64,000 bases of DNA from Saprospiraceae bacterium (GTDB lineage Bacteria > Bacteroidota > Bacteroidia > Chitinophagales > Saprospiraceae), in assembly GCA_016719615.1 (NCBI GenBank), contig JADJYQ010000005.1:124001-188000 (forward strand), read 5' to 3'. Both the position numbers and the translations under genes were made by a program. Of this stretch, positions 33,900 through 42,988 are shown piece after piece. Every line of letters begins with the position of its first letter. Within the stretch, counting starts at the first letter, position 1. A model generated the notes under the pieces. It had not been told where the DNA came from, ran no database searches, and was given only the letters and a program-made list of their open reading frames with translations.

Positions 33900-35114
33900 A
33901 TGAACCGTACAAGCGTACACCATTCCCCCAAAAAATCAGAATCGCGCTCGCCAAGAGCTCAATTCCGAACCAATCCAACAGGCAAGAAAAAACAAAACCG
34001 GTTTAAAACAATAGATCCGGTTCACTTTGCAAAAAAATCAAATCCGGAAGTAGCGAATAGTTACGTAGCCAGTATGATGATTAAAGATATGCCGGTTGAT
34101 TCCAGTATTATTGAAAATCTATTGCGCAAAAAATATTCGCACCCAACAGAAATTCAGGAAAAAGCTTTTGAAGCCATCTTAAAGGGCTCGGATTTTCTGG
34201 GTCTTGCGAAAACAGGAACGGGAAAAACAGCAGCATTCCTCGTTCCATTGGTCCAAAATTTATTAAGCAATAATGCTTCACATCAAATTTTGATCATTAC
34301 GCCTACACGCGAATTGGCATTACAAATTGAAGAAGAATATAAATCCATAACACTGGGATTAAAACTTTTTTGTCATTGTTTTATTGGCGGAACTCCAGTG
34401 GAAGCAGATATTCGAAAATTGCGTCTTCCGGCTCAGGTCATTATTGGTACTCCGGGAAGAATAGCAGATCTGGTCATGCAGCGAAAATTGAATATGCAAT
34501 TGTTCAGTGTACTTGTACTTGATGAATTTGATCGATTGCTAGATATGGGATTCTCAAGAGATGTAATGGAATTGGTTGGTAAAATGACGCATCGCAAACA
34601 AACCATTTTATTTTCTGCTACAGAAGATGCTACACAGCGTAACTTGATGAATAGTTTGTTAAAACACCCTGTTGAAGTCAAACTTTATACAGGACATGCT
34701 GCGAGTGACCTTGTTGATCAGGAAATCGTGGCTCTAAAGCCGGGTGAAAACAAAATGGATGTATTGATCAAAATGCTACAGGATAAAGCATTCATTAAAG
34801 TAATGGTTTTCGCTGAAACAAAACATTTGGTTAAACGATTGACCGCGAGGCTCAAAATGTCTGGTATTCGGGCGGATGATATTCACGGAAATAAATCACA
34901 AAATCAACGTATCCGTACACTTGATGCCTTTAAAATGAAAAAAATTCAAGTGCTCGTTGCAACAGATGTTGCATCCAGAGGACTTGATATCACGGATGTG
35001 AGCCATGTAATCAACTTTCAGGAACCTAAAAACCTCGACAGCTATGTTCACCGAATTGGCAGAACAGGTCGTGCCGGTAAAAGCGGTAAAGCGTATACGT
35101 TTATTGGAGGGTAG
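33900..35114 (+). CDS. DEAD-box RNA helicase, RhlE-like
   Basis: 404 residues. Basic N-terminal tail of about 70 residues, then helicase motifs: Q motif HPTEIQEKAFEAI, motif I AKTGTGKTAAF, PTRELALQ, TPGRI, motif II VLDEFDRLLDMGF (DEFD in place of DEAD), SAT, then the C-terminal domain with VFAETK, DIHGNKSQNQR, ATDVASRGLDI and HRIGRTGRAG. ATP-dependent RNA unwinding, probably in ribosome assembly or RNA decay. The long leader is usual for cold-induced helicases, but temperature control is inference. Confidence 0.92.
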   Translation: MNRTSVHHSPKKSESRSPRAQFRTNPTGKKKQNRFKTIDPVHFAKKSNPEVANSYVASMMIKDMPVDSSIIENLLRKKYSHPTEIQEKAFEAILKGSDFLGLAKTGTGKTAAFLVPLVQNLLSNNASHQILIITPTRELALQIEEEYKSITLGLKLFCHCFIGGTPVEADIRKLRLPAQVIIGTPGRIADLVMQRKLNMQLFSVLVLDEFDRLLDMGFSRDVMELVGKMTHRKQTILFSATEDATQRNLMNSLLKHPVEVKLYTGHAASDLVDQEIVALKPGENKMDVLIKMLQDKAFIKVMVFAETKHLVKRLTARLKMSGIRADDIHGNKSQNQRIRTLDAFKMKKIQVLVATDVASRGLDITDVSHVINFQEPKNLDSYVHRIGRTGRAGKSGKAYTFIGG

Positions 35115-35143
35115 ATAAGTTGGCAGTCTTCATGAAGTTTTCA

Positions 35144-35196
35144 GTCCCGATATGAATGATCTGCTTGTTTGGTATGATCAAAATTATATCCGGATC
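35144..35196. repeat. CCCGACAT-type hairpin element, divergent copy
   Basis: Begins GTCCCGATATGAATGA and shares GTTTGnnATGATCA and AATTnT with the copy at 27712-27764. Confidence 0.55.
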
Positions 35197-35351
35197 AGTC
35201 AATAGTTGTAATATGGGTTTCAGTTTACAAATCTAACAAATGTTAGTTATGTAAAATATTCATTTCAGTTTGTAGATTGAATATATCATCTATCGGAATG
35301 TGCAATGGATATTGATTGAAAGTTAAAAAGTGGGTGATGTCTAGATCATAA

Positions 35352-35376
35352 TTGCGTATGGCAAACGGAGTTTGCC
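35352..35376. repeat. hairpin repeat, copy 2 (GGCAAACGGAGTTTGCC)
   Basis: Perfect 7-bp stem GGCAAAC/GTTTGCC with GGA loop at 35360-35376; same flanks as the copy at 7569-7591. Confidence 0.65.
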
Positions 35377-35387
35377 TGTCACCCCAG

Positions 35388-35452
35388 CGTATCCCGCTTT
35401 GAATAACGCTACTGTTACCAAGCGACTTCATGGAAGCGGGAATAGACTACGC
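35388..35452. repeat. large imperfect inverted repeat
   Basis: GCGTA plus TCCCGCTT on the left pairs with AAGCGGGA and TACGC on the right (with a 6-base bulge), enclosing about 33 bases. Confidence 0.5.
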
Positions 35453-35661
35453 ATAGCGGGAAATGGTTGTTAGTTGTTGGATGTTAGTAATAAAGGACCA
35501 TTACATACGTTCGTTAGTAATTTCTAAATACAATTTTGGATCTTCATTGACATGAGAATGAAATCAAATTAACGAAATAATTTTATTAGGACAAAACTCT
35601 ATAATCCATACTCTTTGCTCCATCATCTATACTCCTCCAATTTTCTAACATCTAAATCCCC

Positions 35662-35859
35662 CTATTCACATTCCCCTTTTACTTTTAATTTTTTTAAGAT
35701 ATCTTCCAAAAGACACCATTTGGTGAGTGCTGACTGGAATAAATTCAAGCCTACGAATACGGCAAGGAACATCCAGTTTGGATGCAGAAAATGTGCAAGA
35801 CTTACAGATATTAGTATCAATGCACCTGCAAACAATCGAATAATTTGTGTTCTGTTCAT
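35662..35859 (-). CDS. DUF2892 small membrane protein
   Basis: 65 residues with two membrane spans (IIRLFAGALILISVSLAHFLH and WMFLAVFVGLNLFQSALT). The pattern RIIRLxAG ... FVGLNLFQSxxT matches DUF2892 proteins. In the family a Cys often follows in the motif, here KWCLLEDIL. It lies 30 bases after the RND pump gene on the same strand, so it is probably the last gene of that operon. Confidence 0.85.
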   Translation of the reverse strand: MNRTQIIRLFAGALILISVSLAHFLHPNWMFLAVFVGLNLFQSALTKWCLLEDILKKLKVKGECE

Positions 35860-35889
35860 AATTCTTAATTATTTTATTTTAAAATGTTA

Positions 35890-38800
35890 TTACTTGTAAT
35901 TTCTTTTTTCAACCATATAATAAAGTACGGGAACGACAATGAGGGTAAGCACTGTTGAAGCTATCGTACCGCCAATCAGAGATATTGCCAATCCCTGGAA
36001 AATGGGATCGAACAAAATCACTACGGCTCCAATGGCAACCGCACCTGCCGTAAGCAATATCGGCGTTGTGCGCACTGCACCGGCTTCTAGTATAGCTTCC
36101 TTTATAGGGATTCCATCCCGCAAACGAATATTCACAAAATCAATAAGTAAAACAGAGTTGCGAACCATTACTCCTGCAAGCGCAATAAAACCAATCATTG
36201 AAGTTGCTGTGAAATATGCATCCATCAACCAATGACCTGCTACAATACCAATCAAGCTTAATGGAATCGCGGTCATCATGATTATCGGCACTTTAAAATT
36301 TTGGAACCAACCTACAATGAGTAGGTAGATCACGAAAATGACGACTGCAAATGCGATTCCAAGATCCCGAAACACTTCATAGGTGATCTGCCATTCTCCA
36401 TCCCATTTGATTGTGAAATTACTTTCGTCTTTGGGTTGCTCATTAAAACTTTCCTGTAAGCTATATCCCTTTGGAAGTTCAATTGATTTCAGTTTTTCGG
36501 ATATATCCAGAATAGCATAGACCGGACTTTCCAATTTACCTGCCATATCTGCAACTACATAGACAACCCGTTTTTGATTTTTGCGGTAGATATTTACATC
36601 TTGTTTACTTTGTTTGATGTTGATTAAATCGCCAACCGGCATGACTTGTCCTTGCTGGTTTACAACAGTTATACTTTTTAAATCATCGATGTTTGTTTTT
36701 TGAGGGTCATCAATGCGCAGCACAATGCCTACAGCCTGGATGGATTTAGGGTCATACAATGTGGAAATAATAGGAGATCCGAGGGCCATTTGTAGGGTCT
36801 GAACAATTTGAGTTGCTGAAACTCCATACTGCATTACTTTTGATTTGTCAATTTCAAAATTGATTTTGGCTTGCGATTCTTCAACATACCAATCTACATC
36901 CACCACATCCGGCGTTTCGGCGATCAATTTTTTAGCTTGTTCGGCAATGGCAATTTGTTTTTCATAGTCATCACCATAGATCTCAGCGACAATCGTACTC
37001 AGTACGGGCGGCCCCGGTGGTACTTCAACCACTTTTACATTTGCATTGTATTTCTTTGCAATTTGCTGAAGACCGGGTCTGTATTTTTTTGCCAGATCAT
37101 GACTTTGTTCGTCGCGTTCATTTTTAGGAGTAAGGTTTACCTGAATATCACCAAGATGAGATCCTTTACGGACATCATAATGTCTTACCAATCCATTAAA
37201 TGTAATCGGCGAAGATGTTCCAACATAAGTTTGATAGGATAAAACTTCGGATTGCCCTGAAAGATATTGTGAGAGTTCCCTTGCCACTACAGCTGTTCTT
37301 TCGAGGGTGGTACCTTCAGGCATATCTATGACCACCTGAAATTCGTTCTTGTTATCAAAAGGCAGCATTTTTACTGCAACGCCTTTAAATGCAAAAGCCA
37401 ACATGGATAATAATAGAATAACTCCGGTAGATATCAGGAATAAATATCTCTTTGATCTTGAATTAAGTAAAGGCAAGAGGAATTTTTGATAAATTTTATA
37501 GGTTTTATTATGATGCATTTCGATTTCCTCATCACTTGGTTTTTCCTCATGTTTTGCCTCTTCTTTTAAAAATATATATCCAAGATACGGTGTGATGGTA
37601 AGAGCAATGACCAATGAAAATAACATCGCGATGGAGGCTCCTACAGGCATTGGACTCATATATGGTCCCATGAGGCCTGACACAAAAGCCATGGGAAGTA
37701 TTGCGGCAATCACAGTAAATGTTGCCAGAATCGTTGGATTTCCTACTTCATTGATGGCATAAAGTGCTGCCTGGTGAAAAGGCAGCTTTTTGTTTTTAAA
37801 ATGTCGGTGCATGTTTTCTGCGATAATGATGCTATCATCGACTACAATACCAACGACGAAAACAAGTGCAAATAAGGTAATTCGATTTAGGGTATAATCC
37901 ATGAAGTAATAAGCAAAAAGGGTAAGTGCAAAAGTCGTGGGTACCGACAGAAATACCACCAATCCACCTCTCCAGCCCATTGCAAACATGACCAATAATG
38001 TAGCTGCAAGGATTGCAATCACTAAATGCATCAGCAACTCAGAAACTTTTTCAGATGCAGATGCTCCGTAATTGCGCGTCTCGGTTACCTGTATGTCGTC
38101 CGTAATCAGCGTTTTTTTAAGATCCTGTTGTTTTTCCTGAATTTTTTCGGCAATAGACATTGCATCAGAACCTTTTTTCTTGGAAATCGCAAGGGTAACA
38201 GAAGGATACTCCGAATTATACTTTTGTTTTAATGTTGCGTTTGCAGCACCAAAACCAAAACTCACATAATTTTTAGAAGTCTCCGGGCCATCGCTCACTT
38301 TGGCTACTTGATGCAAGTAAACAGGTTTATTGGATTTTATTCCAACAATAATATTTTCAACATCTTCAATGCTTGAAAGAAATTGACCCGTCTCAATTGG
38401 AATTTCCTGATCATTGCTTACGAGCAATCCGCTTTGCTGTTGAACATTGCTGAGTTTGATTTGCTGAGCCACATTCAGGATATCCAGTCCTTGTGCAGAA
38501 AGTTTGTTTTTATCCAGGTGGACGATGAGTTGTCTGTCTCTTCCGCCGATTAATTGGACCTGAGCAACTTCATTTATTTTTTTTATTTCATTGGCCAGTT
38601 CTTGTCCAAGCTGTTTAATCTGATAATCATCCTGTGAATCACTCCACATGGTGAGTGACATCATTGGAACATCATCAATAGATCGGGTTTTGATTAATGG
38701 GGCACTGACGCCCATAGGCATCTTATCTGCATTTTTGTTGATTTCATCGTAAAGTTTTACGATAGATCTTTCGATGTCTTCACCAACATAGTATTGAACG

Positions 38801-39102
38801 ACTAACATGGCCTGACCATTCATGGATGTGGAATATACATATTCAACACCCTTAATATTGGAGATCATTTTTTCCAAAGGTTGAACCACCCTGGATTCAA
38901 CTTCTTTAGGATTGGCTCCCGGATAGGAGACAAAAACATCTGCGATCGGAATTTTTATCTGAGGTTCTTCCTCTCTTGGTATCAACATGGTCGAATAAAT
39001 ACCAATAGCTAAAAAAACAAGCATGAGCAGAATCGTGAGTTTAGATTTGATAAATACCTCGGCGATTTGCCCGGAAATCCCTTTATTAATATGATGATTC
39101 AT
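35890..39102 (-). CDS. RND efflux pump inner-membrane subunit (AcrB/HAE1 type)
   Basis: 1070 residues. Typical of proton-driven RND transporters: an N-terminal span, two large periplasmic loops and twelve membrane segments. Visible marks: GIVVDDSIIIAENMHRHF in span 4 (proton-relay Asp pair), a second repeat half with PIIMMTAIPLSLIGIVAGHWLMD, IALAGVMVRNSVLLIDF and GAVRTTPILLTAGAVAIGA. Forms a tripartite pump with the adaptor and TolC-like proteins encoded just upstream. Substrate unknown; the sequence resembles the HAE-1 drug/hydrophobe group more than CusA, judged loosely. Confidence 0.93.
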   Translation of the reverse strand: MNHHINKGISGQIAEVFIKSKLTILLMLVFLAIGIYSTMLIPREEEPQIKIPIADVFVSYPGANPKEVESRVVQPLEKMISNIKGVEYVYSTSMNGQAMLVVQYYVGEDIERSIVKLYDEINKNADKMPMGVSAPLIKTRSIDDVPMMSLTMWSDSQDDYQIKQLGQELANEIKKINEVAQVQLIGGRDRQLIVHLDKNKLSAQGLDILNVAQQIKLSNVQQQSGLLVSNDQEIPIETGQFLSSIEDVENIIVGIKSNKPVYLHQVAKVSDGPETSKNYVSFGFGAANATLKQKYNSEYPSVTLAISKKKGSDAMSIAEKIQEKQQDLKKTLITDDIQVTETRNYGASASEKVSELLMHLVIAILAATLLVMFAMGWRGGLVVFLSVPTTFALTLFAYYFMDYTLNRITLFALVFVVGIVVDDSIIIAENMHRHFKNKKLPFHQAALYAINEVGNPTILATFTVIAAILPMAFVSGLMGPYMSPMPVGASIAMLFSLVIALTITPYLGYIFLKEEAKHEEKPSDEEIEMHHNKTYKIYQKFLLPLLNSRSKRYLFLISTGVILLLSMLAFAFKGVAVKMLPFDNKNEFQVVIDMPEGTTLERTAVVARELSQYLSGQSEVLSYQTYVGTSSPITFNGLVRHYDVRKGSHLGDIQVNLTPKNERDEQSHDLAKKYRPGLQQIAKKYNANVKVVEVPPGPPVLSTIVAEIYGDDYEKQIAIAEQAKKLIAETPDVVDVDWYVEESQAKINFEIDKSKVMQYGVSATQIVQTLQMALGSPIISTLYDPKSIQAVGIVLRIDDPQKTNIDDLKSITVVNQQGQVMPVGDLINIKQSKQDVNIYRKNQKRVVYVVADMAGKLESPVYAILDISEKLKSIELPKGYSLQESFNEQPKDESNFTIKWDGEWQITYEVFRDLGIAFAVVIFVIYLLIVGWFQNFKVPIIMMTAIPLSLIGIVAGHWLMDAYFTATSMIGFIALAGVMVRNSVLLIDFVNIRLRDGIPIKEAILEAGAVRTTPILLTAGAVAIGAVVILFDPIFQGLAISLIGGTIASTVLTLIVVPVLYYMVEKRNYK

Positions 39103-39118
39103 GTTTTTAAATTATAAT

Positions 39119-40231
39119 TTATTTCACCTGAATGGGAGCCCCATTGTATAATCGATTGTCAGCTTCTGTGATAAAGGACTCCTCTTTTTTTAATCCGGAA
39201 AGAATTTCGATTTGGTCGCCATAATCCTTTCCTAACCTAACCCAACGCAAGATGGCTTTTTGATCGTCAGAGATGGTATAAATTCCATAAAGCTGCCCTT
39301 TTTCGATCAAGGCTTTTTTGGGAATAATAATTTCATGATCTGCCATCTGTTTTTTTAGAGACTTGGTCTGGCGTTTTATTATTGCGCTTGCATACATTCC
39401 TGCTTTCCAGCCAAAAGAGTTTACTTTTTGAGCATCTGGTTTGATCTCCATCTCATATTGGCTACCACTTAAGTTGGCAGATGGATTGATATGCAGAATT
39501 TTACCTGTGCACATTTCTCCATTCTGTTGCAATTGAATACTTACATCCTGATTCTTATTAATATTTTGAATTTCTGATTCCGGAATGAGTACTTTGAGTA
39601 TAAGCGTATTGCTTGTTTCAATCATCAGCAAAGGCATTCCCGGATTGGCCATTGATCCTGTTTCTGTATAAATTGCAGTTATCGTTCCATCAAATGGACT
39701 CTTAACATTAGATTCTCCAATTAATATCTGGATCTGCACTATCGATTGTTTGATTTGTCCGACGCTGCTTATTGCTGCATCCAACTGAAGTTGAGCCTGA
39801 TCTAACTCAAAATCTGTTGCACTCATTTGTTCATGTAAAGCTTTGAAGCGATTGTAATTTTTTTCTGCATGTGCATAACCGGACTTCGCCTGTGTAAGAC
39901 TTTCTTCCAATCTAGACTTTTGACTCATCAGATCGGCTGCTTGTATCTGTATCAAGAGTTGACCTTGTTTTACAGTTTGCCCTTCGCGAACCAAAACCCG
40001 GCTCACATTGCCCATGACTCGCGAACTGATATTGGAAGATTTATAAGATTCCATCCTTCCATTGACCAGAAGATCTCCTGTTTGATTTATAGAGTCTGTC
40101 ATAGGTTTTGAAAGTTGAACTTCTATTGCTTCCGCATGAGGCAGCATTTCCTTCTCATCTGTCTTTTTTCCACAAGAAGTGAGCATTACAATACTGATGG
40201 AGCTTAAACCGAGAATAGATTTTATTTTCAT
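39119..40231 (-). CDS. RND efflux periplasmic adaptor (membrane fusion) lipoprotein
   Basis: 370 residues. Lipobox SIVMLTSCGKK (Cys about 20) after a short signal. The membrane-fusion domain order is visible: barrel-sandwich half VMGNVSRVLVREGQTVKQGQLLIQI, a coiled coil (LMSQKSRLEESLTQAKSGYAHAEKNYNRF), the second lipoyl half SNVKSPFDGTITAIYTETGSMANPGMPLLMI, and a beta-barrel with QNINKNQDVSIQL. Links TolC-like and RND subunits. It lies 16 bases before the pump gene and 9 bases after the TolC gene. Confidence 0.93.
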   Translation of the reverse strand: MKIKSILGLSSISIVMLTSCGKKTDEKEMLPHAEAIEVQLSKPMTDSINQTGDLLVNGRMESYKSSNISSRVMGNVSRVLVREGQTVKQGQLLIQIQAADLMSQKSRLEESLTQAKSGYAHAEKNYNRFKALHEQMSATDFELDQAQLQLDAAISSVGQIKQSIVQIQILIGESNVKSPFDGTITAIYTETGSMANPGMPLLMIETSNTLILKVLIPESEIQNINKNQDVSIQLQQNGEMCTGKILHINPSANLSGSQYEMEIKPDAQKVNSFGWKAGMYASAIIKRQTKSLKKQMADHEIIIPKKALIEKGQLYGIYTISDDQKAILRWVRLGKDYGDQIEILSGLKKEESFITEADNRLYNGAPIQVK

Positions 40232-40240
40232 ATCGTTATT

Positions 40241-41545
40241 TTATTTTTTAACTGAAGCATTTAAAAATTCGAGTTGATGTATTGACTTATTGTGCCTGGA
40301 AATATTTTCCAGGACTTTTAGGTTTTTCTCCATAAGGGATGTTTCGGCATTGAGTACATCTGATGTTTTTTCAAGTCCCTGCTTAAACCGATCGGTGATG
40401 ATTCTTTTGTTTTCTTCTGCGAGTAGTACACTATTTTGGGACCAGTGGAGATCCTCTTTGGAATTCAGCCAATCAGACTGAACCTTTATAATTTCAAGGC
40501 GCGCCTGATCAAAAACCTGATCCATTTCAAGCTTTGCTTTTTCGATTTCAATTTTTTGTTTTTGGGTTTCAAAAGATCGACCATTGCCATTGAATACATT
40601 CCATTGAAGTTGAATTCCTGCAAGGAAGGCATGTTGATTGAATCCAATTACATTTTTGTCGTAAAAATTGAACTCACCAAATACATTGAGTTTTGGAATA
40701 AATCCATGCTGTACGGATTTTCTATTGTAAGTTCTTGATTCAATAACAGATTGCAAAGCTTTAAAATCTGCACGTTCCGATAAATTCATTTCAAGAGCTG
40801 AAAGGGTATCCAAACTTAGAATAGATGTAGCTTGATATTTGGTTGTTAAAGGATCCCCAATGAACAGAGCGATGTAGTTGCTTAAATTTTCTATGGAGTG
40901 GTGGAGTTTGTTGACCTGAATTTTGATATTTGAAAGTTCCAATTGAATGCTCAGTAGTTCAGATTTTTTAGCCATTCCCTGTACTATAAAATTCTGAATT
41001 ACCCGTTCATTTTCAGCAAGAGCCAGCAATGCTTTTTCACTAACTTCCAATGCAGCATATAAATACTGGAGATCTGTATAAGCATTTTTAATTTCAAGTT
41101 GAATTTTATCTTCAGCGCGTGTTTGTTGATAGTATGTTGTCTGCAATCTGGCTTGCATTGCCTTTTTAAGAGACCATTGATCATAGTTAAACATGGATTG
41201 CTGCAAACTCAATTTCGTTTGACCGTGGTAGTTAACTTCCGGGTTATTCAATAGATCAGGAGCAAAATCTGTAGTCTGAATAGCTGCTTGTTGAAGTTTA
41301 AAGCCAAATGCATTTAACGGATCGTTTGTGGCCATGTATTGATGAGTCAGCTGGATTTGAGGTAAATAGGCAGACTTTAGTTTTTGAATGTCAGCTTTTG
41401 CCAAATCGCTTTCCAGCATCATAATCTGCAGTTGTTTATGATGCAATTTGGCTTTTTGGATCGCTTCTTGTAAATGTAAAAATTGCTGACTGTATGCCGA
41501 TAAATGAGTTGCAAATATCAGAAAGAGAGAAATGTAGCGAAGCAT
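40241..41545 (-). CDS. TolC-family outer-membrane efflux protein
   Basis: 434 residues from ATG 41545 (MLRYISLFLIFATHLSAYSQ, a signal peptide); an upstream ATG at 41644 adds 33 unlikely residues. Typical OEP repeats: LQEAIQKAKLHHKQLQIMMLESDLAKADIQKLKSAYLPQIQL, later SERADFKALQSVIESRTYNRKSVQHGFIPKLNVFGEF, plus two long coiled coils. Forms the outer-membrane channel of the RND pump. First gene of the operon tolC-adaptor-RND-DUF2892. Minus-strand -7 element TACCTTTG at 41562-41569. Confidence 0.93.
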   Translation of the reverse strand: MLRYISLFLIFATHLSAYSQQFLHLQEAIQKAKLHHKQLQIMMLESDLAKADIQKLKSAYLPQIQLTHQYMATNDPLNAFGFKLQQAAIQTTDFAPDLLNNPEVNYHGQTKLSLQQSMFNYDQWSLKKAMQARLQTTYYQQTRAEDKIQLEIKNAYTDLQYLYAALEVSEKALLALAENERVIQNFIVQGMAKKSELLSIQLELSNIKIQVNKLHHSIENLSNYIALFIGDPLTTKYQATSILSLDTLSALEMNLSERADFKALQSVIESRTYNRKSVQHGFIPKLNVFGEFNFYDKNVIGFNQHAFLAGIQLQWNVFNGNGRSFETQKQKIEIEKAKLEMDQVFDQARLEIIKVQSDWLNSKEDLHWSQNSVLLAEENKRIITDRFKQGLEKTSDVLNAETSLMEKNLKVLENISRHNKSIHQLEFLNASVKK

Positions 41546-41561
41546 TTGTTGTATTTTGATG

Positions 41562-41569
41562 CAAAGGTA
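41562..41569 (-). promoter_or_regulatory. -7 element TACCTTTG of the RND efflux operon
   Basis: Perfect TAnnTTTG on the minus strand, 17 bases before the tolC-like start codon. No -33 box at normal spacing. Confidence 0.5.
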
Positions 41570-41831
41570 TTTCCGCAAATCCTGAAAGATTGTGACATTG
41601 GTTACACTTCTAAATTCCGCTTTACAGAACTTGTGAAAAGACATTTTGTGTCGATGCCATCGAACGCCAGGAGTTGGAGAATAATATTCCTATTTGCCCA
41701 AAAAGCTTAAGTGCAATTTTAATAGACAGTTTAGAAAGGAATCTGAGAAATTCACAAATACTGACAATAAGACCTTTAAAAGAGTCCAATTTTAATTATA
41801 ATAAATAGCTGATGGGAATTTAACAATAAAA

Positions 41832-41866
41832 AACCCGGCAATTCGATTTTACTGAATTGCCGGGTT
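41832..41866 (-). terminator. intrinsic terminator after the FecR-like gene
   Basis: Perfect 13-bp stem AACCCGGCAATTC / GAATTGCCGGGTT with 9-base loop. On the minus strand it is followed by TTTTATTG, so it ends the M48/FecR-like operon. Confidence 0.9.
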
Positions 41867-41901
41867 GGAAGTTTATTGTTCTAATGGATAAAATTCAATA
41901 T

Positions 41902-42978
41902 TTAAAACTTTAATCCATTCATGACATTTTGTGAAGCCTCGATCCAATTCAACCTCATGAGAAATGCGGAATATTGCATTCTCACCATATCGTTCTTTGG
42001 ATCTTCTTCTAATGCAGCTTCATATCTCTCTAAGGCTGCATTGTAGAATTCTTCGAGTTCCAATGCTGCTGCTTGCATCAGACTTTTAAGAACCGGGTCA
42101 CTGGATGCACCTAATTTTGTTTTAGAGGATTTGTTTTGGGCTGCAGCTTCATCTTTTTTGGAAGAAATCATGAATTTTATTTTCTTGATGTCTTCTGAGG
42201 ATTCGAGATCTTCAGGCATGACATGCCAAGAATAAGTTTCGCCGACATTGAGTTCTAATGCAATCAAGTCAACTTCAATGCTGGTCTTTTTAGAAGTCTC
42301 CGAATGTATGACTTCGTTTTGACTATTTAGAATTTCAAGTCTGTACACTTTAATTTCTTTGGGTCCGGTCCATCGGAAAGTAACCAGGTTGGCGACCTGA
42401 TAACCATAAGGCATTCGAGGTTGAATAGATTTAAGTTCTTCCCCCCATCCATCGCCTGAAGTTTTTGGATTGGTGATTCCGCCCCAACCGTCGCCAGAGG
42501 TTTTAGGTTGTGTGATACCTCCCCAACCATCACCAGCTTCTTTAGGTGGAGTGATGCCACCCCAACCATCACCTGAAGTTTTCGGATTGGTAATACCACC
42601 CCAACCGTCGCGTTCCTGAACTATGGTTTTAAATTCGACAGCTGCTTTTACAAATTTGCTGTATTCCCCATCAAAGCTAATGGCCGTGTTGGGTTTGATC
42701 AGACCAATAGCTCGGCTGATACTTTTTCTGCCTTTTCCCGTAACGTTGAAAAATTTATCATTGTACAGGCAAGTCACTTTATCTCCTTCTTCCAGTATTA
42801 TAAAGCCATCTGTGGTAATGACTGCACCTGGATTCAGGTTTATTGGTTTTTTGTAGTTAGAAGATTCATATTTTACTTTTCCCTGGACCGCCACTACCAC
42901 AATGGAAGAGGACGGTGCTTGTGAACCAATGGAAAAGCTCCATAAGAATAAAAGGAATAAATTGAAATACGTTTTCAT
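41902..42978 (-). CDS. FecR-like secreted protein with DGWGGIT repeats and TPR-like tail
   Basis: 358 residues from ATG 42978, signal peptide MKTYFNLFLLFLWSFSIGSQ. A FecR-like beta domain occupies about 25-120 (VVVAVQGKVKYES, GAVITTDGFIILEEGDKVTCLY). Then five near-perfect 13-residue units DGWGGITxPKxxG (about 124-180; the last ends WGEELK). A beta-sandwich-like part follows (MPYGYQVANLVTFRWTGPKEIKVYRLEI) and a helical TPR-like end (ALELEEFYNAALERYEAALEEDPKNDMVRM). The units differ at DNA level but not in protein, so they are under selection. Starts 4-10 bases after the M48 gene, so co-transcribed. Function unknown. Confidence 0.75.
   Translation of the reverse strand: MKTYFNLFLLFLWSFSIGSQAPSSSIVVVAVQGKVKYESSNYKKPINLNPGAVITTDGFIILEEGDKVTCLYNDKFFNVTGKGRKSISRAIGLIKPNTAISFDGEYSKFVKAAVEFKTIVQERDGWGGITNPKTSGDGWGGITPPKEAGDGWGGITQPKTSGDGWGGITNPKTSGDGWGEELKSIQPRMPYGYQVANLVTFRWTGPKEIKVYRLEILNSQNEVIHSETSKKTSIEVDLIALELNVGETYSWHVMPEDLESSEDIKKIKFMISSKKDEAAAQNKSSKTKLGASSDPVLKSLMQAAALELEEFYNAALERYEAALEEDPKNDMVRMQYSAFLMRLNWIEASQNVMNGLKF
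42430..42610 (-). repeat. 39-bp coding repeats for DGWGGIT units
   Basis: About four and a half consecutive 39-base units in the FecR-like gene; DNA diverged at third positions while the peptide DGWGGITxPKxxG is kept. Confidence 0.85.
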
Positions 42979-42988
42979 AAGCATGATT

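Larger units (their letters stand above)
35115..35661. other. intergenic region with several inverted repeats
   Basis: 547 bases: a CCCGACAT-type element (35144-35196), CTAAC-N4-GTTAG (35233-35246), the GGCAAAC hairpin copy 2 (35352-35376) and a larger inverted repeat (35388-35452). A 62-codon minus-strand frame here is not believed. Confidence 0.6.
41546..41901. other. gap between efflux operon and FecR-like gene
   Basis: 356 bases holding the efflux operon -7 element and the terminator of the FecR-like gene. No regulator gene found here; a 68-codon frame on the plus strand is a shadow. Confidence 0.5.

Noticed and set aside
41504..41710. 68-codon plus-strand frame
   Set aside because: Opposes the start and promoter of the TolC-like gene and shows no domain.
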